NCBI GenBank assembly: GCA_046597185.1
Contig: JBKJLF010000206.1
Coordinates: 1-15,071, forward strand
Direction: 5' to 3'
DNA: 15,071 bases
Source of the DNA: CAMBDR01 sp046597185
GTDB lineage: Bacteria; Pseudomonadota; Gammaproteobacteria; Burkholderiales; Burkholderiaceae_D
The notes below the pieces were generated by a model. The model saw only the letters and a list, made by a program, of their open reading frames with translations. It was not told the origin of the DNA and searched no databases. Position 1 is the first letter of the stretch. The number at the start of each line of letters is the position of its first letter. Shown in pieces: positions 1-6,123 of this stretch. Both the position numbers and the translations under genes were made by a program.

Positions 1-771
1 GATTCCCTCTTCCTTCCAATTCCGGGTCCATTCAATCACACGTTCAGCCAACATGGTTTTTGCCTCCAAAATAGTGCCAAACTCTGGCAATGTTACGCCC
101 GGCAAGCGGCCGGGCAATAGTACACGTCTGATCCACACCGTAAAATCGCGCTGCAAACGCGTTTGTTGCGGTGCCTTGAGCCAATCAACCAAGGCCGACA
201 TGGCCGCAATCATCGCCTGTGGGTCAGGACTTTTTTCCAATCGCATCAAGGCTGCCGCAAAATTCTTGATGGCAAACTGGGCACTTTCATCAATTGTGTT
301 GATTTCCAGTAGGAAATAACGCAATTGAGGTGCCCAGGGCCGCAGTGCGCCGGGTATATCGTCAATCAAATCAATTATAGACCTTTTGGCGCGCCATTTT
401 GCTTGGCCATTATATAACACGATAGGGAAGACTGGTGGCAGTTGGCCGCTGGCGGTTAAATTGCCTCGGTGGATCAAGTCCTGATACAGCAGGGCCAAAT
501 AGCCCATCATCCGTACCGCCATGAATTTATCCACGCCGGACTGGAATTCCAGCAAAATATACACGTACACCCTCTGCCCCTTGACGTTGACGCGCCAGAT
601 GATATCGTTTTCACGGTCGCGCAAATCGTCGGTGACGTAGTGGCCCTGCATATGTTCCAGGGTGTCGAAGTCGATGTCGGCGACCCAGGGTTCATCGACG
701 AAACCGATGAACAGGTCGCGTACCATTTCGGGGTTGCTGAACAGGCGTTTGTAACTGTTATCGTGTTCCAT
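1..771 (-). CDS. Rpn-family recombination-promoting nuclease / putative transposase (3' end outside window)
   Basis: The frame is open from the ATG at 771 to the window edge (257 codons, no stop seen), so the C-terminus is missing. The protein begins MEHDNSYKRLFSNPEMVRDL, the usual opening of Rpn (PF04754, 'transposase_31') proteins. A PD-(D/E)xK-type core follows: Asp56 in NDIIW, then Glu75 and Gln77 in LLEFQS, the E-x-Q form typical of Rpn nucleases. Family members are DNA endonucleases that raise RecA-independent recombination in E. coli; they are not real transposases. An in-frame ATG lies at 831, but the extra 20 residues do not resemble the family, and neither ATG has a clear ribosome binding site. 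The gene diverges from the kinase remnant at 1041. Family assignment is firm; the biological role here is inference. Confidence 0.85.
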   Translation of the reverse strand, partial: MEHDNSYKRLFSNPEMVRDLFIGFVDEPWVADIDFDTLEHMQGHYVTDDLRDRENDIIWRVNVKGQRVYVYILLEFQSGVDKFMAVRMMGYLALLYQDLIHRGNLTASGQLPPVFPIVLYNGQAKWRAKRSIIDLIDDIPGALRPWAPQLRYFLLEINTIDESAQFAIKNFAAALMRLEKSPDPQAMIAAMSALVDWLKAPQQTRLQRDFTVWIRRVLLPGRLPGVTLPEFGTILEAKTMLAERVIEWTRNWKEEGI

Positions 772-947
772 GGGGAAAATTGTGCCGGGTTGATCGACGG
801 GCAATGACGCTTGCCCGATACCGCCTGCCATTTTAGCGCGAAAAGTGGGGGCGGAGTAAAAGCGGTGCCGAAAAGCGGTGATGATCGCATGGTCGCTGGC
901 CGTGGGGTTTTTGGGGTGCTGTCTTCGAGGGCGCTATTTTCTGGGGT

Positions 948-1026
948 AGAATCGATTCTGAATATTAATTCAAGCAGGGTGGTGGAATTGATTTTGAGAT
1001 ATGATTTAAAACCAATATTAATCAAG
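948..1026. promoter_or_regulatory. Divergent intergenic region with palindrome and repeated AT-rich element
   Basis: The 269-nt gap between the Rpn gene and the kinase remnant contains a perfect 12-bp palindrome, AGAATCGATTCT, at 948-959. Next to it are two near-identical direct copies of an AT-rich element: AATATTAATTCAAG at 961-974 and AATATTAATCAAG at 1014-1026, with starts 53 bp apart (about five helical turns). The second copy ends 14 nt before the ATG at 1041. This looks like an operator and promoter region serving one or both divergent genes. No convincing -35/-10 pair could be fixed, so the regulatory role is inference from position and symmetry. Confidence 0.35.
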
Positions 1027-1040
1027 AAAAATGGCGGGAT

Positions 1041-2001
1041 ATGAATAAAAGTCTGAAACAAGTGCAATGGCTGGTTTTTTGGCTTGCTGGCTGGCTGCCG
1101 TTGGCGTTAATGGCAGCCGATGTTGCCCCGCCTGCGGTTGTCGCACCTTCACTGCCTGTGCCCGACTTCCCCTTCACCAAACCGGAATTTGAAACCCTGC
1201 GCGATGCTGAATCGATTGACAACCAAGTCATCACCGCATTGGCACAGGATTGCGCGCGGCCTGATCTGGATCGGCACACAAGCCGGCCTGGTGCGTTACG
1301 ACGGCTATCGCTTCCGCAAGTTTGGCCACAAGGCCAGTGACCCGTTCTCACTGACGGGTGATTATGTTTTTTCTTTGTCGGCAACAAAGGACGGGCGACT
1401 TTGGGTTGGTACCGTTAACGACGGCATTTCGGTGCTTGACCCTGCCACTGAGCGCTTTGAACATTTTCGGCACGATGAAAAGGTGCCGGACAGCCTCTCT
1501 TGCGACACAATTTTGGCCTTGACAACTGACGGGCAGGGCGGGATGTGGATTGCCACCGATCAGGGGCTGGATCACCTGGTAGTTGGGGGCGAGCGCAGCA
1601 GCGAGCGCAGCAGCGAGCGCAGCAGCGTGCGCAGCGGCAGGCACTTTATGCATTTCAGGCACAGCCTTGACCCACACAGCCTGATGGATAACCAGGTGGG
1701 CAGCCTGTTGCTGGACAAGGCAGGCCGCCTGTGGGTGGGCAGCAGCAGTGGCTTGCAACGGCTTGCCCCGGACGGCAAAAGCTTTGAAACCATCATCAGC
1801 GGCAGGGCTGTGCGAACCCTGTTCGAGGCGCAGGATGGCAACCTATGGTGGCGGCATTTCACCACAAAAGAGGTCGGCGGCGGCACTGGCCTTGGGCTAT
1901 CAACGGCATTTGGCATTGTGCAAAAACATGGCGGCAGCATGGAATTCACTTCCACGCCAGGCGAGGGCAGTTGTTTTACGGTCACGCTGCCGCTGCCGTA
2001 A
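1041..2001 (+). pseudogene. Remnant of a two-component-regulator-propeller sensor histidine kinase
   Basis: The ATG at 1041 opens a protein with a signal peptide (hydrophobic stretch to about residue 25, LMAA cleavage-like site) and a first propeller segment, ITALAQD. The frame then breaks near 1251-1257 (TGCGCGC); seven bases sit where six would keep frame. Propeller repeats continue in the +1 frame: LIWIGTQAGLVRYDGYRF, GRLWVGTVNDGI, GGMWIATDQGL, GRLWVGSSSGLQRL, GNLW. These are Reg_prop (PF07494) blades, about five where intact proteins carry a dozen or more. At about 1845-1858 the repeats jump directly into HFTTKEVGGGTGLGLSTAFG, the G2 box of a histidine-kinase ATPase domain, ending in TVTLPLP and a stop at 1999-2001. 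The rest of the propeller, the membrane segment, the dimerisation His and the N box are gone. The gene is non-functional as a kinase. Confidence 0.85.
1591..1638 (+). repeat. 12-bp tandem repeat (about 4 units) inside the kinase remnant
   Basis: Three exact copies of GAGCGCAGCAGC (1591-1602, 1603-1614, 1615-1626) are followed by a diverged copy, GTGCGCAGCGGC (1627-1638). Translated in the propeller frame they give the repeated tetrapeptide ERSS, inserted in a loop between two propeller blades (after HLVVGG). A 12-bp unit keeps frame, so copy-number change would be tolerated. It is probably a slippage-generated microrepeat. Confidence 0.8.
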
Positions 2002-2059
2002 AAATACCCCGCCATGCCGCACCCCACCCTGGCAGGCCATGTCTTGGCACCATCGCGGT

Positions 2060-2914
2060 TTATAGCCGCCCGCCGCTCACGCGCTCAATGCCCGCCAAAT
2101 CACGCCAGCTTTGCACTTCGCCAAACCCGTGCGCAGCCAATAAGGCGCGCACGGCAGCGGCTTGATCATAGCCATGCTCCATCAAAAGCCAGCCGCCCGC
2201 CGCCAAATGGCGCGGCGCACCCGCCACAATCTGGCGCAAGGCGCTTAAACCATCGGCATGATCAGTGAGCGCACCCAGTGGCTCGAAGCGTAAATCACCC
2301 TGAGTCAAATGCCTATCTTGCGCCTTAATATAGGGTGGATTACTCATGATCAAATCAAAACAGGCATCCACGGGCAAAGCCTGATACCAATCACTCTGGA
2401 TAAAGTTCACTCGCACCTGATGTTGCCCGGCATTGGCACGCGCCACGACGAGTGCGTCGGCCGAGTTATCCAGCCCGCTCACCGCGCAATCCGGGCGGGT
2501 GTGTGCCAGCGCTACCGCCAGCACGCCGCTACCCGTGCCCATATCCAGCACGCGCGCGCTGGCAGCCGCAGACGTAGCGGGCAAGCGTTGCAGCGCCAGT
2601 TCCAGCAAAAGTTCCGTTTCAGGGCGCGGGATTAACACGGCGGGGCTGATCTGAAAGTTCAAGCCATAAAATTCACGCTGACCCAGCAAATACGCCATCG
2701 GCTCGCCTTGTTCGCGGCGGGCGATGAATTGTTCCAGCCGGACCAATTCCGGCGCGGTAATGCTGCGATGATCCTGGGTAATGAGTTCGATGCGTGACAA
2801 ACCCAGCACATGTGACAGTAACATGCGGTACTCCAGCCGATCCAGCCGAAAAGATTCAAGATACGGTGCCGATTGCAACTCACGTAAAGTCGGCAAGGTG
2901 GGTGGGCTGGACAT
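2060..2914 (-). CDS. prmC: Peptide chain release factor N5-glutamine methyltransferase
   Basis: PrmC (HemK) transfers a methyl group from S-adenosylmethionine to the glutamine of the GGQ motif of release factors RF1 and RF2, raising termination efficiency in the cytoplasm. With the ATG at 2914 it has 284 residues, normal for the family. A helical N-terminal substrate-binding domain carries GEPMAYLLGQREFYG (about 70-84) and IPRPETE (95-101). The methyltransferase domain has motif I, DMGTGSG (124-130), and the catalytic NPPY at 192-195. A GTG at 2935 touches the dsbB stop and another GTG lies at 2920; the latter has GGAG 9 nt upstream, so a slightly longer start is possible. Its substrate RF1 is encoded two genes upstream in the same apparent operon. 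It converges with the kinase remnant across 58 nt. Confidence 0.95.
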   Translation of the reverse strand: MSSPPTLPTLRELQSAPYLESFRLDRLEYRMLLSHVLGLSRIELITQDHRSITAPELVRLEQFIARREQGEPMAYLLGQREFYGLNFQISPAVLIPRPETELLLELALQRLPATSAAASARVLDMGTGSGVLAVALAHTRPDCAVSGLDNSADALVVARANAGQHQVRVNFIQSDWYQALPVDACFDLIMSNPPYIKAQDRHLTQGDLRFEPLGALTDHADGLSALRQIVAGAPRHLAAGGWLLMEHGYDQAAAVRALLAAHGFGEVQSWRDLAGIERVSGGRL

Positions 2915-2935
2915 CGTCACGCAGCCTGGCTCCAC

Positions 2936-3406
2936 TTAATCTTCACGGCGGCGCACCAGCAGCACCACAAAAATCACGGCAAAAATCACAAACCACAACA
3001 TTGCGCCTTGCGGCACACTCAAACCCAAAAACGGCGGGTAAGGCGTGGTGCATTCGCCATTGGCTTGAAACAGGATGGGAAACCATTCCGCCGTAAATAC
3101 TTTATTGAGCATGGTTTCCACCGGATCTATCCCGCACGAAATTGTCGGATGCGCCTGCACATACATCAATCTCGCCGCCACCCCGCCGCCACCCAAAGCC
3201 GCCAACAAACCCAGAACCGAAGCCGGCTTCACCGCCGAACCAATCGCCCCCACCAACGCAAACAGGCCAATTGCGATAAAGCAATAGCGCTGAATAATAC
3301 ACAGCGGGCAAGCCAGCATAAACTTCACTACCTGCAAATAAACCGCAAGGCCGATCAGGCTAAAGCTGGCAATGGCCACAAACAATAAGGTTAAACGTGC
3401 TTTCAT
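2936..3406 (-). CDS. dsbB: Disulfide bond formation protein B
   Basis: DsbB is an inner-membrane protein that reoxidises the periplasmic oxidase DsbA and passes the electrons to quinone. The 156-residue product has four hydrophobic segments (about 5-25, 38-58, 62-80 and 134-150). The first periplasmic loop carries the redox pair C33-P-L-C36 followed by IIQR. The second loop carries the other pair, Cys91 (TISCG) and Cys119 (GECTTP). It ends in a basic tail, RRRED. The start is the ATG at 3406, with a GGAAG purine stretch just upstream; an in-frame TTG at 3433 would add nine unlikely residues. It sits 36 nt after prfA and its stop lies just before prmC, so it appears co-transcribed with both. 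Its place between prfA and prmC is unusual. Confidence 0.93.
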   Translation of the reverse strand: MKARLTLLFVAIASFSLIGLAVYLQVVKFMLACPLCIIQRYCFIAIGLFALVGAIGSAVKPASVLGLLAALGGGGVAARLMYVQAHPTISCGIDPVETMLNKVFTAEWFPILFQANGECTTPYPPFLGLSVPQGAMLWFVIFAVIFVVLLVRRRED

Positions 3407-3442
3407 TTTTTCCACTTCCCAATAAAAAAGCAAACTCCAGAA

Positions 3443-4519
3443 TTAATCCCCAAGCTGAGCCAATAATTCAGCCTGATGTTCAGCAGACAAAGCATTGGTC
3501 AATTCGTTCAATTCCCCGTCCATAATAAAGTCGAGTTTATACAAGGTCAAGTTGATGCGGTGATCCGTCATGCGCCCCTGCGGAAAATTATAGGTGCGAA
3601 TGCGTTCACTGCGGTCACCCGAACCAATCAAACTCTTGCGGTGCGCCGCTTCTTTGGATTGTTGCTCGCGCATTTGCCCGTCTTTAATGCGCGCCGCCAA
3701 CACCTTCATGGCCGAGGCCTTGTTTTTATGTTGACTACGATCATCCTGACATTCGACCACAATCCCGGTCGGCATATGGGTAATGCGCACCGCCGAATCG
3801 GTTTTATTGATGTGCTGCCCACCCGCACCGGAGGCGCGGAAGGTATCGATACGGATATCGGCCGGGTTGATATTCACGTCTTCCACTTCATCCGCTTCCG
3901 GCATAATCGCCACCGTGCAGGCCGAAGTATGGATGCGCCCCTGCGCCTCAGTCGCGGGCACGCGCTGCACCCGATGGCCGCCGGATTCAAATTTTAATTT
4001 GGAATACACGCCCTGACCGATAATACGCACAATCACTTCTTTATAACCACCCAATTCCGACTCGGATTCCGACACCATTTCCATCTGCCAGCGGTTGCGC
4101 TCGGCATAGCGGGTGTACATACGCAACAAATCGCCGGCAAATAGCGCCGATTCATCGCCACCAGTGCCAGCGCGAATTTCCAGAAACACGTTACGCTCAT
4201 CATTCACATCTTTAGGCAACAGCATTTTTTGCAAATCCAGCTCCAGCGCCTGGCCGCGCGCCTTGGCCTCCTGGATTTCATCCTGGGCAAACTGCTTCAT
4301 CTCGGGGTCAGACAACATCTCTTGCGCGGTGGCGATATCGTTTTCGGTTTGCTGAAAAGCATGGTATAGCTCCACCAGCGGCCCCAGCTCTGCGTGTTCA
4401 CGCGTCATTTTCCGATAGCTATCCATATCCTGGGTGGCTTCGGGCGTCATTAATAATTCATTTAATTCGACCAGGCGGTTGGCCAATTGGTCGAGTTTGT
4501 TCAACATCGAAGGTTTCAT
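3443..4519 (-). CDS. prfA: Peptide chain release factor 1
   Basis: RF1 recognises UAA and UAG stop codons on the ribosome and triggers peptide release. The protein carries the stop-codon-reading PxT-type motif in RVPATE and the catalytic GAGGQHINKT. Three consecutive ATGs occur (4525, 4522, 4519). The third is preferred: AAGAG lies 6 nt before it, it gives the MKPS opening that I recall from E. coli RF1, and it places the GGQ glutamine at residue 235, the E. coli number. Length from there is 358 residues. The GGQ glutamine is the target of PrmC encoded downstream. hemA lies 127 nt upstream; no strong terminator separates them, so shared transcription is likely, as is common for hemA-prfA. Confidence 0.97.
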   Translation of the reverse strand: MKPSMLNKLDQLANRLVELNELLMTPEATQDMDSYRKMTREHAELGPLVELYHAFQQTENDIATAQEMLSDPEMKQFAQDEIQEAKARGQALELDLQKMLLPKDVNDERNVFLEIRAGTGGDESALFAGDLLRMYTRYAERNRWQMEMVSESESELGGYKEVIVRIIGQGVYSKLKFESGGHRVQRVPATEAQGRIHTSACTVAIMPEADEVEDVNINPADIRIDTFRASGAGGQHINKTDSAVRITHMPTGIVVECQDDRSQHKNKASAMKVLAARIKDGQMREQQSKEAAHRKSLIGSGDRSERIRTYNFPQGRMTDHRINLTLYKLDFIMDGELNELTNALSAEHQAELLAQLGD

Positions 4520-4618
4520 CATCATCTCTTGGTAAATAAGGTGGGCAGGCCGACATCATTGCGCACCAGTGTGTGCGGCAAGCGTACGGCCGTGCAGCGA
4601 ATTTCAGCGTGGCAGCGC

Positions 4619-4653
4619 AGCTAATCATGATAGCTAATCAGGATAGCTAACGG
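4619..4653. repeat. 13-bp tandem repeat over the hemA stop codon
   Basis: Two full units, AGCTAATCATGAT (4619-4631) and AGCTAATCAGGAT (4632-4644), are followed by a partial third, AGCTAACGG (4645-4653), which contains the hemA stop codon (TAG on the minus strand, 4647-4649). Downstream on the hemA strand the repeat therefore supplies further TAG-containing copies in shifting frames. It is a small local duplication; no function is evident. Confidence 0.7.
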
Positions 4654-5927
4654 CGAGTGCGGAACAACTGCGGCAACAAACTCGCCAGACGGGCACGCTC
4701 ATCCCCCTGCGCCGAATGCAAAGCCTGTTGCGGGCCATGCAAAAATTTGGCGGTCATCCCTTTGGAGAGCGCTTCCAGCACCTCATGCACATCATCCCCA
4801 CGCGCCAACATCTTTTTTGCGCGCTCCAGCTCATGCAAGCGCATGGCTTCGCTGGTTTCATGCAAATTCTTAATTATCGGCACGATGGCGCGGTCATCAA
4901 TCCAGTGCATAAACGATTGTACCCGTGTTTCGATAATCGCTTCAGCCTGCGCAATGGCCGCCTGCCGACTTTCGCGCCCGGTTTGCACCACACTGGTCAA
5001 ATCATCCACGCTATACAAAAACACATCGCGCAAACGCCCGACTTCGGCTTCCACATCACGCGGCACCGCCAAATCCACCACAAACATCGGCTTATGGCGG
5101 CGCGCTTTAATCGCTCTTTCCATCATCCCCAAGCCAATAATGGGCAAACTGGAGGCGGTGCAAGAAACCACCACATCAAATTGCGATAATTGATCCGGCA
5201 ATTGCCCCAATTGCATGGCGCGCCCATTAAAGCGTTGCGCCAGCGCAAAAGCGCGATCCAGCGTGCGATTAGCGACCGTCAGGCTTTTTGGTTGTTGTGC
5301 GGCAAAGTGGGTGGCGCACAATTCAATCATCTCACCGGCACCAATAAACAACACATGTTGATCATGAAGGGTATCAAAAATCCGTTGTGACAAACGCACG
5401 GCCGCCGCTGCCATCGAGACGCTGTGCGCGCCAATTTCGGTGGTGGTGCGCACTTCTTTGGCCACCGCAAAGGTGCGTTGAAACATTTGATGCAGGTAAG
5501 TGCCCAAGCCCCCAGCCGCCTCGGCCTGGCGCACCGCATCTTTCATTTGCCCCAGAATTTGCGGCTCGCCCAGCACCATGGAATCCAAGCCCGAAGCGAC
5601 CCGAAACGCATGCCGCACCGCGCGCTCCTGTGGTAGCGCATACAGGTGCGGCAGCAGATTGGAAGGGTTGAGCTGATGGTAGCTGGCCAGGAAATGGGCG
5701 CTGGCTTCAACCGGGTTTTCGACATGGCTGACGCAATACAATTCGGTGCGATTACAGGTCGAAAGAATGGCCGCTTCATCATGTTGCACCGCCTCTTGGG
5801 TGGCATTACCAAACCACGCGCGCGCCGCCACCACGGCCTGACCCACCTGGTCGGGCGCGAAGGCGAGCTTCTCGCGCAGCGAAACGGGCGCGGTCGTGTG
5901 GTTTAAGCCAACGGCGAGTAATTGCAT
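4647..5927 (-). CDS. hemA: Glutamyl-tRNA reductase
   Basis: HemA reduces glutamyl-tRNA(Glu) with NADPH to glutamate-1-semialdehyde, the committed step of C5-pathway tetrapyrrole (haem) synthesis. The 426-residue protein starts MQLLAVGLNHTTAPVSLREK. It has the catalytic Cys58 in STCNRTELY, the GLDSMVLGEPQILGQ loop that contacts tRNA, an NADPH-binding FIGAGEM segment near residues 194-200, and a C-terminal helical dimerisation region ending FRTRR. All family motifs are intact and the length is normal. It is the first gene of the apparent hemA-prfA-dsbB-prmC unit, with a perfect TATAAT about 30 nt upstream of the ATG. No clear Shine-Dalgarno sequence precedes the ATG, which suggests modest or regulated translation initiation. 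Confidence 0.97.
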   Translation of the reverse strand: MQLLAVGLNHTTAPVSLREKLAFAPDQVGQAVVAARAWFGNATQEAVQHDEAAILSTCNRTELYCVSHVENPVEASAHFLASYHQLNPSNLLPHLYALPQERAVRHAFRVASGLDSMVLGEPQILGQMKDAVRQAEAAGGLGTYLHQMFQRTFAVAKEVRTTTEIGAHSVSMAAAAVRLSQRIFDTLHDQHVLFIGAGEMIELCATHFAAQQPKSLTVANRTLDRAFALAQRFNGRAMQLGQLPDQLSQFDVVVSCTASSLPIIGLGMMERAIKARRHKPMFVVDLAVPRDVEAEVGRLRDVFLYSVDDLTSVVQTGRESRQAAIAQAEAIIETRVQSFMHWIDDRAIVPIIKNLHETSEAMRLHELERAKKMLARGDDVHEVLEALSKGMTAKFLHGPQQALHSAQGDERARLASLLPQLFRTRR

Positions 5928-5957
5928 CGGATGAATAAAAAGGTGGCGGAAATGCGT

Positions 5958-5963
5958 ATTATA
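5958..5963 (-). promoter_or_regulatory. Probable -10 box of the hemA promoter
   Basis: Read on the minus strand, 5963-5958 is a perfect TATAAT, about 30 nt before the hemA ATG. That would give a 5' leader of only about 24 nt. No good -35 hexamer lies at 16-18 bp spacing (TTCCAT at 18 bp is the nearest), so an activator or an upstream element may be needed. Confidence 0.5.
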
Positions 5964-6039
5964 ACGGGTGTACCGCCTTATATGGAAGAATGGTGTGGAT
6001 TGTTATTGCTTTAGCTCAATTTTAACCAGAATCCCGGGA

Positions 6040-6072
6040 TGGCTTGCCGCCGGATAAGAGCAGGCAAGGCCA
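6040..6072 (-). terminator. Imperfect stem-loop after prc, possible transcription end
   Basis: TGGCTTGCC at 6040-6048 pairs with GGCAAGGCCA at 6063-6072 (nine pairs, one bulged base, 14-nt loop), in the 196-nt gap between the prc stop and the hemA start. A perfect ATCCCGGGAT palindrome lies at 6031-6040. Neither strand shows a run of T after the stem, so this is not a classical intrinsic terminator. It may mark the prc 3' end or be a structured element upstream of the hemA promoter. Confidence 0.25.
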
Positions 6073-6123
6073 TACAACCGAAAAACTGAATGCTTGCTCG
6101 TCAGCCCGCACATCAGACTACGC

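Noticed and set aside
507..1067. 186-codon minus-strand open frame over the Rpn start and upstream gap
   Set aside because: It overlaps the well-supported Rpn frame in another phase and its translation (runs of Ser, Thr, Pro and Cys) looks like an out-of-frame shadow.
1251..1257. Programmed frameshift in the propeller kinase
   Set aside because: No slippery heptamer or downstream pseudoknot is evident, and the gene also has a large internal deletion, so simple decay explains it.
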